Positions 1-8,624 of a DNA stretch of 29,964 nt are shown here, one piece after another. The notes beneath the pieces were generated by a model. It did not search any database. It worked only from the letters and a program-made list of their open reading frames with translations, and was not told the origin of the DNA. Position 1 is the first letter of the stretch. Every line of letters begins with the position of its first letter. The DNA is from Zhongshania aliphaticivorans (GTDB taxonomy: Bacteria; Pseudomonadota; Gammaproteobacteria; Pseudomonadales; Spongiibacteraceae), in NCBI RefSeq assembly GCF_902705875.1, contig NZ_CACSIK010000001.1:2321201-2351164 (forward strand). Reading direction: 5' to 3'. A program made the position numbers and the translations under genes.

Positions 1-380
1 CAATGATTTTGGTGGCCAGTTTTAACCAAAAACCTACTCCGCAATTCCAACAAAACATGACCAAATCACCAGCGCAAATAAGTGTGATATTGCTTAACCT
101 CCTCACCCACCACGAAGAAAATTAAAGCAGAATATTGACAATAAACAAAACCCACCTTTAATAATTAGCAATAATGCTCAAATTCAACTAATAATATAAA
201 CGCAAAACATCAATATTAACGAAAGTTAATAAATCTGCGGGTCAGGAAGGTATTCCCAGTGCCGGATATACGATAAAACATACTTCAAGCGGATTATGCC
301 TACGTTGTTATTTAATGGTTAATATGCTTTAACTAATAACAAGAACACATAACAATAACGACCCGACACGGAGCGCTTTA
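1..380. other. Intergenic region upstream of the TonB-dependent receptor
   Basis: I see no convincing gene in these 380 bases. The stretch is AT-rich, especially about 120-340, as expected of a promoter region. A short minus-strand frame from an ATG near 57 runs off the left edge, but it is too short to call. The last 80 bases probably hold the receptor promoter, which is listed separately. Confidence 0.6.
305..333 (+). promoter_or_regulatory. Possible sigma-70 promoter of the TonB-dependent receptor
   Basis: TTGTTA at 305-310 and TTTAAC at 328-333 each match four of six consensus positions, with a 17-base spacer. They lie about 50 bases before the GTG start. The match is modest and the region is AT-rich, so chance is possible. 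Confidence 0.3.
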
Positions 381-2921
381 GTGAAAAAAATAACGCCAAT
401 TGCATCTAGCCTATGTGCACTAACCGTCTGTATGAGCAACCCCGTTTACTCGCAGGACACAGTAAAGAAATCTGGATACGCACTGGAAGAAGTGATCGTC
501 ACGGCTCAGAAAAAAGCGGAATCACTGCAAGACACCCCTATTTCACTCACCGCTTTCGGTGAAGAGCGTCTAGAGATAGATGGTATAAGCAGCCTCGGCG
601 ACATTGGTTCTAAAGTACCTAGTCTCACAATAGAACCTTTTCCCATCAACAATGCTACATTGCGGATTTTCATCAGGGGTATCGGTATTGCCGATGTTCA
701 AGTCACACAGGATCCACCTGTAGGTATTTATGTTGATGGCGTTTATATTGCCCGATCAACAGGCACCGCGCTCGACGTCGCAGAGCTACAAAGAATAGAA
801 GTATTACGCGGTCCTCAGGGAACGTTATATGGCCGAAATACAACAGGTGGCGCAATTAATCTCGTAACCAAACGCCCCACCACTGACGCCTTCGAGTTAA
901 AACAAAAATTCACAGTCGGTAATCGTGGTTTATTTACCTCCAAAACGTCAGCAAATATTCCTCTGGGCGATACTCTGGCTGCAAAGGTCGCCTATCTCAC
1001 TACCCAGTCCGATGGTTTTATTGATAACACGGGACCAGGCGGAGACTTTGGTGACAAAGAGGTAAACGGTTATCGCATCGATTTACGCTGGGATATAAGT
1101 GACAGCATGACGCTGGATTACGCCTACGACAATTCCGGTTTTGAATATTACAACACCATGTATCAGTCCATTAATCCTGCAATTCAAAATAAGGGACAGG
1201 CTGAACCAATACGCGAATTTGCGGTTAGCGAATCAATTCATAGCGCCGATCGCTTTGACAGTATGGCGACATCAAGAAACTTCGAAGAATCCACCACCGA
1301 TATAGAAGGTCATTCATTTATATTGACAAAAGACTTCGACAATATGCAATTTAAATACATTGGTGCATACAGAGAATTACGAGATGCTTCGTATGCAGAT
1401 TTGGGTGGCGGAGCGGGGTCTGAAGACTATCGGGTCGATTCCCATGAATATTGTGGCCCAGCCGTAACAGCACAAACCGGCTCAGACTGCTTACCTCTGG
1501 TGATTCCTGTCATCAGCCAAGAGCAATTCTCACATGAGTTCCAACTAAGTGGTTCACTGTTTAACGACAGCTTAGACTATATATTAGGTGCCTATTACTT
1601 CGAAGAAGAGGCAACCGAAGATAATTCACCGTTACACCATCAGTTCAGCGCCAAACTCAGCAATGACATTATTCCCATCCCTGTACTAGGGGAAATTCTT
1701 GTCGGCGTACTCGTCGGCGCAGGCGATTTGCACATGGTTAACATGTTGTCACAGCGTTATGACATTAAAAACGAAGCAAAAGCAGTGTTTGGCCAATTCA
1801 CATGGACCCCAAACCTGTTTGACAAACGCATGCACTTAACCTTTGGCGCCCGTTACTCAGATGACTCACGAGAAGCCCTCAAAAACCAAACAGACAAAAC
1901 CTATATTGAATCACGCACACTTAACCTAGCTATCGACACAGAAGATCTAAGCGCCTTATCACCAGTACTCGCTCAAGCTGGATTCTTACTACCCGGTGAC
2001 CGTAGCTTTGACAATATACTTGGCCAAAAGGATTTCGATGACCTCTCCTTCAGCTTTATTGCTGAATTCGATATCACCGACGACATCAATGTTTACGGTA
2101 AATATGTTCAAGCCTACAAATCTGGCGGCTTTAATACTCGCGATCCCCAGCGTGGTAGTACTGGATACGCCGAAGGCACCGCCGGTAAGGGTGACGACAC
2201 GGCTGTGGCTGCGCCAGATGGGAATGTATATGGCTTCGGTTTTGCCGATGGTTTTGACGAAGAACACGTTGCCTCATTAGAAGCCGGTATTAAAAGCGAA
2301 TTGATGGATCGTCGTCTGCGTGTAAACGCGAATGTGTTCTTTAGTGAATACACTGACATCCAGCTCAACTTTATTCTTGGCGGCACAGTCGCAGACACCA
2401 AGGTCACCAATGCCGGTGAAGCAGAAATGCAAGGCTTTGAAACCGATATCACTTTCCTTGCCACTGAAAACCTGATGTTTATGCTGAATTACGCATACCT
2501 GGACACCGAAGTGACCAAGGCATTTGATGAGTTTGGCAATGATCTCACCGATACCTTTGGCTTCTACTCTGCCCCTCAGCAATCCTATACTGCATCGGCA
2601 GATTACACAGTTGGTCAATACGACTGGGGACAACTTGCCATCAACCTCAGCTATAACTACATGGATAAGCGGCGGGGCGGCGTTAGAGATGCAAACGCCA
2701 AAAACGTCTACATAGGAGAATACGGTCTATTTAATGGTCGCATCAGCTTTAGCGAGATCCAGTTAAGCAACTACGGTACGCTCTATCTTGGGCTATGGGG
2801 TAAAAACTTAACTGATGAGGAGTATGAAATTACAGCTATTGATAATATTCCCCACAGCGATCGAAGCGTAATCTGGGGTACACCAATTAGTTATGGTCTC
2901 GATGTAATCTACCAATACTAA
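381..2921 (+). CDS. TonB-dependent outer-membrane receptor
   Basis: An outer-membrane beta-barrel that imports a ligand using energy from TonB-ExbB-ExbD. Residues 1-25 form a signal peptide: a KK start, a hydrophobic core, and likely cleavage after VYSQ. A TonB-box-like segment with EEVIVTAQ follows at about 35-43. The plug domain comes next (DTPISLTAFGEERL; RIEVLRGPQGTLYGRNTTGG), then a long barrel ending in an aromatic-terminal strand (GLDVIYQY). The length of 846 residues is normal for the family. The start is GTG, and the signal peptide supports it. The gene stands alone and converges on a ChrR/sigma pair across a shared terminator. The ligand cannot be read from sequence. Receptors of this type often accompany terpenoid, sterol or hydrocarbon catabolism, which would fit the P450 downstream, but that is inference. 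Confidence 0.95.
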   Translation: MKKITPIASSLCALTVCMSNPVYSQDTVKKSGYALEEVIVTAQKKAESLQDTPISLTAFGEERLEIDGISSLGDIGSKVPSLTIEPFPINNATLRIFIRGIGIADVQVTQDPPVGIYVDGVYIARSTGTALDVAELQRIEVLRGPQGTLYGRNTTGGAINLVTKRPTTDAFELKQKFTVGNRGLFTSKTSANIPLGDTLAAKVAYLTTQSDGFIDNTGPGGDFGDKEVNGYRIDLRWDISDSMTLDYAYDNSGFEYYNTMYQSINPAIQNKGQAEPIREFAVSESIHSADRFDSMATSRNFEESTTDIEGHSFILTKDFDNMQFKYIGAYRELRDASYADLGGGAGSEDYRVDSHEYCGPAVTAQTGSDCLPLVIPVISQEQFSHEFQLSGSLFNDSLDYILGAYYFEEEATEDNSPLHHQFSAKLSNDIIPIPVLGEILVGVLVGAGDLHMVNMLSQRYDIKNEAKAVFGQFTWTPNLFDKRMHLTFGARYSDDSREALKNQTDKTYIESRTLNLAIDTEDLSALSPVLAQAGFLLPGDRSFDNILGQKDFDDLSFSFIAEFDITDDINVYGKYVQAYKSGGFNTRDPQRGSTGYAEGTAGKGDDTAVAAPDGNVYGFGFADGFDEEHVASLEAGIKSELMDRRLRVNANVFFSEYTDIQLNFILGGTVADTKVTNAGEAEMQGFETDITFLATENLMFMLNYAYLDTEVTKAFDEFGNDLTDTFGFYSAPQQSYTASADYTVGQYDWGQLAINLSYNYMDKRRGGVRDANAKNVYIGEYGLFNGRISFSEIQLSNYGTLYLGLWGKNLTDEEYEITAIDNIPHSDRSVIWGTPISYGLDVIYQY

Positions 2922-2933
2922 CTGCATATCAAT

Positions 2934-2966
2934 GTAAAAAAGGCAGCTCCAGGCTGCCTTTTTTAC
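2934..2966. terminator. Bidirectional rho-independent terminator
   Basis: The GGCAGC/GCTGCC stem (2942-2947 with 2953-2958, five-base loop) is flanked by A6 on the left and T6 on the right, so it works in both directions. It sits between the convergent receptor and anti-sigma genes and can end both transcripts. Confidence 0.92.
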
Positions 2967-2988
2967 ATCTACCATTAAAATAGCTAAC

Positions 2989-3663
2989 TTACATCCCTAC
3001 AAAGGGCTGTACCAATTTTGCCAACCATCCTTTAAACACTAAGGGGGCATCCATTCCAGCTAAACAAATACAGTCCATATCATCATCTGCGATAGGTTGG
3101 TGCTCAACGCTGCCGTCCAAATCTGCCACATCACCTGCATTGAATTGCCCTAGTTTATCGCTATAACCGCCGCTAAGGATCATTGTTAACTCACTGCGCC
3201 TATGGCTATGAACCGGCATTCGCTGCCCCGCCGCTATCCTTAATAAGCGAGCATTTCCCTCACCACAATCTATAACAACCTGCTTTAAACCCGGTGCAAT
3301 TGTCTTTTTCCAAGGCAATTTATCAAAATCGCTCTCATTGAGCATTTTCCGTAATAAGCTTGGCATTTGACCTTGAGAGTTGTCGCCCACCACTTCAACA
3401 CGACCAACAGCCTGCGTTGCGATGGGCGCTGACTGCACTTCTAGCTGCTGTAAAACATTTAAACGAGCCCGCTCTGACAGTGCCTGGGGAGCCATGGCCG
3501 ACATTAATTCGCCACCCAAACTTTCACCTTCACGCACTTTTGCACGGCATTCAGCGCAGAACTCTAAATGGCTCCCCACCACTAATGCCAAAGCAGCAGG
3601 TAAGGATCCGGCTGAATAGCTCAGTAACGTTTCTTCATTGGGGTGGTGCTCTATGCCGCTCAT
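2989..3663 (-). CDS. chrR: ChrR-type cupin zinc anti-sigma factor
   Basis: Predicted to bind and silence the ECF sigma factor encoded just upstream. The N-terminal zinc anti-sigma domain has a histidine at 6 or 7, then H32, C36 and C39, the spacing of the Rhodobacter ChrR zinc site. The C-terminal cupin domain (about 120-205) has H152, H154, E158 and H188, matching ChrR's second metal site. The 224-residue length is typical. In the characterised ChrR system, singlet oxygen or organic hydroperoxides release the sigma factor; the same signal is assumed here from homology. The ATG overlaps the sigma factor's stop codon by four bases, so translation is coupled. The family is clear; the inducing signal is inferred. 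Confidence 0.9.
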   Translation of the reverse strand: MSGIEHHPNEETLLSYSAGSLPAALALVVGSHLEFCAECRAKVREGESLGGELMSAMAPQALSERARLNVLQQLEVQSAPIATQAVGRVEVVGDNSQGQMPSLLRKMLNESDFDKLPWKKTIAPGLKQVVIDCGEGNARLLRIAAGQRMPVHSHRRSELTMILSGGYSDKLGQFNAGDVADLDGSVEHQPIADDDMDCICLAGMDAPLVFKGWLAKLVQPFVGM

Positions 3664-4223
3664 ACGTCATTTTCTCCAAAATGCTGGCGAAATGCTCTAA
3701 TCGCCAGCCTCAAACTCGATTTTACACTGCCCAATGGCATACTTAACTCTTCGGCAATCTCACTGTGACTCTTGCCCTCGTAATAGGATTTATAGACAAC
3801 CTGTGCTTGATTAACCGGCAAGGTGTCTAACACGGCTTTGAGTCGTTCGCCGTCAGCATTAAGCCTTACCTCAGAATCAGCAGTCTCAGCTAAATTTTCA
3901 TCTGATTCATAAGCAATACCACGCTGCTTACGTAATTTGTCGATCCACAGATTTCTTGCCACACGAAATAACCATGTACTGACTGCCGCTTTCTCGCGAT
4001 GATAAAGATGTGCTTTGTTCCACAACGCCAATAGCGCTTCCTGAGTAAGGTCTTCAGCCATGGAAGCAGCCGCACCCTGCCCCAATAAATACGCATTAAC
4101 GCGAGGGGAAAAGTGATCGAATAACAACATAAAACTGTCTTTATCGCGACTCTCTGTAATACGAGCCACACAATCAGCCCAAAATTCACCATTGCGCTCA
4201 GGCTCAGCGGCATTTCCTGCCAT
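3660..4223 (-). CDS. ECF RNA polymerase sigma factor, RpoE/ChrR group (ECF11-like)
   Basis: An alternative sigma factor directing RNA polymerase to a stress regulon. Region 2 spans about 30-100 (AEDLTQEALLALWNKAHLY, then STWLFRVARNLWIDKLRKQ). Region 4 spans about 135-182, with a helix-turn-helix around SHSEIAEELSMPLGSVKSS. The 187-residue length is normal. A good Shine-Dalgarno (AAGGGG on the minus strand) lies eight bases before the ATG. The gene is first in a two-gene operon with its ChrR anti-sigma factor. Pairing with a cupin anti-sigma assigns it to the ChrR-controlled group known from photooxidative stress in Rhodobacter. The usual neighbours of that group (photolyase, cyclopropane-fatty-acid synthase) are not adjacent, so its targets lie elsewhere. 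Confidence 0.93.
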   Translation of the reverse strand: MAGNAAEPERNGEFWADCVARITESRDKDSFMLLFDHFSPRVNAYLLGQGAAASMAEDLTQEALLALWNKAHLYHREKAAVSTWLFRVARNLWIDKLRKQRGIAYESDENLAETADSEVRLNADGERLKAVLDTLPVNQAQVVYKSYYEGKSHSEIAEELSMPLGSVKSSLRLAIRAFRQHFGENDV

Positions 4224-4628
4224 TAAAAAACCCCTTAATTCAAATCCTATACGCTAAATCCAGTCGTTTAGATTTTAGCTCATCCAGTTTCACTTTTATG
4301 ACCACGACATTGCCACAATCAAGGCAATCTCAAAATACCCCACCAACAATCAATAAGCCCAATAAAAAACCAGAACATTCTCCAAAGGCATAAGATACGC
4401 GGTACACGCCACTAAAAATACCGTACCCAGCACAGCTGAATACAAATTTGTGGTCTAAATAAGTCCTTAAACCACTCCTTATTCGGGCAAGCTTCTATAC
4501 TTGACCAGACACACCAATAAGCATCTACCATAACGATAAGACAGACTAGCACAGCCAAGAACAATAATTAGCATTGCCGCTGCCGCCTCTCAGCTATACC
4601 ATTAAGACTGAAAAATACGGAGAGAAAC
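4224..4628. other. Divergent intergenic region, sigma factor / cysteine synthase-like gene
   Basis: These 405 bases hold no supported gene. The left part must carry the promoter of the sigma/anti-sigma operon. An imperfect direct repeat occurs there: ATCCAGT at 4258-4264 and again at 4282-4288, 24 bases apart. I found no convincing ECF11-type -35/-10 pair. The right end carries the Shine-Dalgarno GGAGAG for the gene at 4629. Confidence 0.55.
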
Positions 4629-5639
4629 ATGCTTTTGCCTAGCACCAAATCAATGCCCGACCTTATTGGCAACACCCCACTACTTCACCTCAAGCAAGTA
4701 TCTGAGCTCACTGGCTGCAACATTCTCGGTAAGGCCGAGTTTCTTAATCCCGGTGGCTCTGTCAAAGACCGTACCGCCTTGGGTATTATTCGTGACGCTG
4801 AGAAAAAAGGCACGCTAAAACCAGGGGGAACCATTGTTGAAGGTACCGCAGGTAATACCGGCATAGGCTTAACTCTTATCGCCAACGCGCTAGGCTATAA
4901 AAGTGTGGTGGTTATGCCTCATAGTCAAAGCCGTGAGAAGATTGAATTATTAGACCTCTATGGCGCCGACCTCAGGTTGGTTAACGCCACCAATTACAAT
5001 GATCCCAACCATTACATTCATACCGCAAGGCGTCTAGCTGAGGAGTTAAATGAATCTGAGCCTCATGGTGCAATATGGGCTCGTCAATTTGATAATACCG
5101 CAAACTGCGCCATACACGAATCAAGCACCGGACAAGAAATCTGGGAGCAAACCGGCGGTAATATCGACGGCTTTATTTGCGCTGTCGGTACTGGCGGCAC
5201 CCTTGCTGGTGTCAGTCGTGCGCTAAAGAGCCACAAACCTGACATCACAATTGGCATTGCCGACCCCATGGGATCATCACTTTACAATTACTTTACCAAC
5301 GGTGAATTACGTGGTGAAGGTCGCTCTATTGCGGAGGGAATCGGCATCAGCTTAGTGACCGACAACCTTCGGCTTGCCGCTGTAGACGAGGCCTTTGCGA
5401 TAAATGATAAGGACGCCCTCCCCTATATTTTCGACATGTTACGCAACGAAGGGTTATGCCTTGGTGGCTCGTCGGCAATTAATATTGCTGGCGCCGTGCA
5501 ACTGGCTAAGAAACTCGGCCCCGGCCACACCATTGTGACGATTCTCTGTGACTATGGCGACCGCTACAAAAGCAAATTATTTAACCCCGTCTTTTTAGAG
5601 AACATGGGTCTACCCGCTCCGGATTGGATGCGGAATTAA
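4629..5639 (+). CDS. PLP-dependent cysteine synthase-family enzyme (mitochondrial-like subfamily)
   Basis: A fold-type II PLP enzyme, most likely making cysteine from O-acetylserine and sulfide. The PLP lysine is K46 in NPGGSVKDRTA. The substrate loop is GTAGNTG (72-78), the phosphate-binding loop GTGGT lies at 187-191, and QFDNTANCAIHE lies at about 153-164. Bacterial CysK usually reads TSGNTG in the substrate loop. GTAGNTG with FDNTAN resembles the subfamily that includes fungal mitochondrial cysteine synthase-like proteins such as yeast Mcy1. The 336 residues slightly exceed classic CysK. GGAGAG lies a few bases before the ATG. The gene stands alone, followed by a strong hairpin. Substrate choice is uncertain, so I give no symbol; databases may call it cysK. 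Confidence 0.85.
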   Translation: MLLPSTKSMPDLIGNTPLLHLKQVSELTGCNILGKAEFLNPGGSVKDRTALGIIRDAEKKGTLKPGGTIVEGTAGNTGIGLTLIANALGYKSVVVMPHSQSREKIELLDLYGADLRLVNATNYNDPNHYIHTARRLAEELNESEPHGAIWARQFDNTANCAIHESSTGQEIWEQTGGNIDGFICAVGTGGTLAGVSRALKSHKPDITIGIADPMGSSLYNYFTNGELRGEGRSIAEGIGISLVTDNLRLAAVDEAFAINDKDALPYIFDMLRNEGLCLGGSSAINIAGAVQLAKKLGPGHTIVTILCDYGDRYKSKLFNPVFLENMGLPAPDWMRN

Positions 5640-5659
5640 GCTTTAAACAAACCGTATTT

Positions 5660-5688
5660 CAACAAAACTGCCCACCGCAGTTTTGTTG
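5660..5688 (+). terminator. Hairpin terminator after the cysteine synthase-like gene
   Basis: A perfect 12-base-pair stem (5660-5671 with 5677-5688) with a five-base loop CCACC starts 20 bases after the stop codon. The four T residues fall inside the stem and no U-run follows it. It is therefore either a weak intrinsic terminator or a 3'-end-stabilising hairpin. Confidence 0.65.
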
Positions 5689-5727
5689 ACGTAAATAACA
5701 AGCCACCGCCATTGAGTTAATCTAGCT

Positions 5728-6966
5728 ATGTCCCAATGCCCTTTTAGCAACTTATTAAACCCCGACACCTACGCCCAGGGGATGCCCTACCAAGCACTCA
5801 AGAATATGCGCCAACAAGGGCCGGTTGTTAAAATGGATGACCCCATCACTGGCGTTCCCTATTGGGCTGTAGTCGGCCAGCAAGAATTAGACTTTGTGAG
5901 TAAAAATCCCGCGTTATTCTCCTCGGCAAAACGAACCGCGTTTCCCATGGAAATGCCCCAGGATGAAGTCGACTTTATTCACTCCCACACCATTATCAAT
6001 ATGGATCCGCCTAGACACCAAAAAGTCCGCCGGATTGTTCGTGAGGCCTTCACCCCAAAACGAGTTAACTCTTACGAGCCAGCCTTTCGCGCCCATGCTA
6101 AAGAAATACTCGACAAAGTTGTTAAACGCGGTGAATGTGAGTTTGTCGAAGAAGTTGCCGCTGAATTACCTCTGGTTGCCATCTTAGAATTACTCGGCGT
6201 CCCCCTTGCCGATCGCAAGCAGTTCTTCGATTGGACCAACACCATGATGTTCGCTGACGACCCCGACATGAGCACCAGTATCGAAGACGGCCAAATTGCC
6301 GCCGGCGAATGTATTAATTACGCCCTCACGCTGGCAGCTCAACATCGCAAAACACCAATGAACAACATCACCGGCGCCCTGCTTGACGGCGATGTCGACG
6401 GTGAAGCAATATCAGAAGAAGATTTTGCATGGATGTTTATCCTTATTCTGGTCGGCGGGAATGAATCTACACGAACCGTCATTTCCCATGGCATGCGCCT
6501 ACTGATGGAGCACCCAGACCAGCTTGACTACTTGGTTCAAAACCCCAGTAAAATTGCCCCCGCTATTGATGAAATCCTGCGCTACAACACTGCATTTATT
6601 CAAATGCGTAGAACCGCCACCGAAGATATCGAGCTGGGTGGCCAACAACTTTGTCCCGGTGACAAAGTCATTCTCCATTATCATGCGGTGAATCATTCCG
6701 AGGACGTATTCGGTGACGATGCCATGGCATTCGATGTTAGACGCAGCGAAAGAATGCCAAAGCTCAGTCAGCAAATCCGTTCATTTGGTATTGGCCAACA
6801 TTTTTGCATTGGCTCACACTTGGCAAGACTCGAACTCCAAGTCATGTTTGAAGAAATCATCCCACGATTAAGAAATCCACGCTTGCAGGGTGAAATATCC
6901 TATATCCGCTCTTATTTTGTTAATGGCATCAAAAATATGCCGATTAGTTTCGACATAAATACCTAA
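5728..6966 (+). CDS. Cytochrome P450
   Basis: A soluble class I bacterial P450 that inserts oxygen into a hydrophobic substrate using electrons from a ferredoxin. The heme loop FGIGQHFCIG lies at 353-362 with C360 as thiolate ligand. The I-helix motif GGNEST is at 243-248, and the K-helix ExxR is EILR (282-285). The MDPPRHQKVRRIV segment near 92-104 is also typical. There is no membrane anchor, and 412 residues is standard. The overall pattern resembles steroid, terpenoid or fatty-acid-chain hydroxylases of the CYP124/125/142 kind, by impression only. No redox partner is adjacent; a ferredoxin reductase and ferredoxin lie at 18164-19727. The Shine-Dalgarno before the ATG is weak. The family is certain, the substrate unknown. 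Confidence 0.95.
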   Translation: MSQCPFSNLLNPDTYAQGMPYQALKNMRQQGPVVKMDDPITGVPYWAVVGQQELDFVSKNPALFSSAKRTAFPMEMPQDEVDFIHSHTIINMDPPRHQKVRRIVREAFTPKRVNSYEPAFRAHAKEILDKVVKRGECEFVEEVAAELPLVAILELLGVPLADRKQFFDWTNTMMFADDPDMSTSIEDGQIAAGECINYALTLAAQHRKTPMNNITGALLDGDVDGEAISEEDFAWMFILILVGGNESTRTVISHGMRLLMEHPDQLDYLVQNPSKIAPAIDEILRYNTAFIQMRRTATEDIELGGQQLCPGDKVILHYHAVNHSEDVFGDDAMAFDVRRSERMPKLSQQIRSFGIGQHFCIGSHLARLELQVMFEEIIPRLRNPRLQGEISYIRSYFVNGIKNMPISFDINT

Positions 6967-7039
6967 GCAACGTAATTTCATTTTATACTCAAAGCGCTAC
7001 AACTAGCGCACCCTTAGCAAGCCTACAAAAGGAATGGAT

Positions 7040-7612
7040 ATGGAAATCGGTCTTATAGTTATCCTCTGCCTGCTCGTTTTTGCGATTGCCTACATCATCA
7101 TGCTCTACAACGGCCTTGTTAACCTTAAACACAATGTCGCCAAGCATTTAGCCAATATCGACGTCGTCCTCAAGCAGCGCCATGACGAATTGCCAAAACT
7201 CATTGAGACCTGCAAACAATATATGCGCCATGAGCAGGAAACCCTCACCAAGGTCATTGCCGCCAGACAACATGTTGCCGAGGCCCAATCTAGCCACGAC
7301 ATGAAAGCATTAGGTCAGGCCGAAACCGGCCTTCGCGCCTCAATGGGCCAACTATTTGCCTTGGCAGAAAACTATCCAGAATTAAAAGCTGACAGTACCT
7401 TTACTACCTTACAACACCGTATTTCAGCACTAGAAAATGCCATTGCCGACCGACGCGAAGTCTACAACGAGGCGGTGAATAACAACAACGTCCGCATCGA
7501 ACAATTCCCAGATGTAATCATCGCTCGCTGGTTCAATTTTAAGGCCTTTGAATTACTTCAATTTAATAAAGAAGAGCTAACTGATGTCGATGTGAAATCA
7601 CTGTTTAGCTAA
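7040..7612 (+). CDS. LemA family protein
   Basis: LemA proteins have one N-terminal membrane helix and a long helical domain; their biochemical role is not settled. Here residues 1-21 form the helix (MEIGLIVILCLLVFAIAYII). The LemA core follows: LYNGLVNLKHNVAKHLANIDVVLKQRHDELPKLI, then a helical stretch to the C-terminal FPDVIIARWFNFKAFELLQF. The 190 residues are typical. An in-frame ATG six bases earlier (7034) is possible. I prefer 7040 because the AAAAGGA Shine-Dalgarno then sits six bases upstream, against none for 7034. One base separates its stop from the next gene, so both are co-translated. A small inverted repeat (GCGCT at 6994-6998, AGCGC at 7005-7009) precedes it. Confidence 0.92.
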   Translation: MEIGLIVILCLLVFAIAYIIMLYNGLVNLKHNVAKHLANIDVVLKQRHDELPKLIETCKQYMRHEQETLTKVIAARQHVAEAQSSHDMKALGQAETGLRASMGQLFALAENYPELKADSTFTTLQHRISALENAIADRREVYNEAVNNNNVRIEQFPDVIIARWFNFKAFELLQFNKEELTDVDVKSLFS

Positions 7613-7613
7613 C

Positions 7614-8483
7614 ATGGAAACAGACTATTTCGCGCTCGCCATTTGCGCCGTAATCGCCATCGTCACAGCCATTATGAGCATCAATCGTTTAATGGCAGCG
7701 AGGGTAATTGAAGATACACCAACCTCGAAGATACGCTCTGCACATCAAGGATATGTAGAGCTTATTGGCATGGCAAAAGCCGGCCCCGAACAACTACTAC
7801 TAAGCAACCTCACCCATACTCCCTGCATCTGGTATCGCTACAAAATCGAACGCTATGAGTCCTCAGGAAAGAACAGCAGCTGGCGCAGCATCGAGAGCAA
7901 AACCAGCAGCCAAGCATTCCTTCTCTCTGACGGCAGTGGTGAATGTTATGTAATGCCCAACAAGGCGGAGGTGAGCACAATACGCAAGCGAAGCTGGCGT
8001 GGCCGCTCTCGCCACCCACAACAGGCCTCTGGCCTAAATCTGTTTGGCCAACGCTACCGTTATACCGAGGAGCTACTCTGCCCTGAAGATTTACTCTATG
8101 TGATTGGCCTATTCGAAACCCGTCACCCGCCCAGTCCAGGTACCATCATAGATAGTGATATGGCGAAGATCCTTAACGAGTGGAAGCAAGACTACGACAA
8201 TCTCATAGCGCGTTTTGATCGCAATAACGACGGAGAAATCGATTTACAAGAATGGGAACTCGTGCGAGCAGAAGCACGTCGTAAAGCGGAGCGCCAGCAG
8301 CGACAAGAAGCTGCGCCAACACCGGTGCATACCATCAATTATTCGCCCAACCGGCGACAACCCTATATCATTGCTAGCACTGAACCAAAATCATTAAGTA
8401 GACGCTATCGCTGGCAAGCAATAGCGCTATTACTTGTCAGTGTTATAAGTGCAACAGCGCTAGTGACAATGGTAATGCAATAA
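7614..8483 (+). CDS. GIDE-like two-transmembrane protein with an EF-hand
   Basis: A likely membrane partner of the LemA protein encoded one base upstream. Residues 6-23 and 268-288 are hydrophobic helices; the middle resembles the GIDE (MUL1-like) domain found beside bacterial LemA genes. GIDE-like parts are SNLTHTPCIWYRYKIERYE (about 64-82), FLLSDGSGECYVMP (102-115) and a late PYIIASTEPKSL (250-261). An EF-hand loop at 202-213 (DRNNDGEIDLQE) has acidic or polar ligands at positions 1, 3, 5, 9 and 12 and glycine at 6, so calcium binding is plausible. A basic, coiled-coil-like stretch (214-232) follows. No RING domain is visible, so ubiquitin-ligase activity should not be inferred. The function is unknown; the GIDE assignment rests on pattern. 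Confidence 0.75.
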   Translation: METDYFALAICAVIAIVTAIMSINRLMAARVIEDTPTSKIRSAHQGYVELIGMAKAGPEQLLLSNLTHTPCIWYRYKIERYESSGKNSSWRSIESKTSSQAFLLSDGSGECYVMPNKAEVSTIRKRSWRGRSRHPQQASGLNLFGQRYRYTEELLCPEDLLYVIGLFETRHPPSPGTIIDSDMAKILNEWKQDYDNLIARFDRNNDGEIDLQEWELVRAEARRKAERQQRQEAAPTPVHTINYSPNRRQPYIIASTEPKSLSRRYRWQAIALLLVSVISATALVTMVMQ

Positions 8484-8624
8484 TAGTAAAGCAAGAGAGA
8501 CGGGTATACGAAGGGAAGGTTTTCTCGCGGCACTCAAAACACCAAAATAGCTTTGCAAAAAAATTAACTAGCAAAGATATTTTGGCCGCCACGGCAGGGA
8601 AATATTTCGCCAAAGGACTAACAA

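Noticed and set aside
1989..2715. Several open frames of 60-118 codons on both strands inside the TonB receptor gene
   Set aside because: They lie wholly inside a confident gene in other frames, lack Shine-Dalgarno sequences and resemble no protein.
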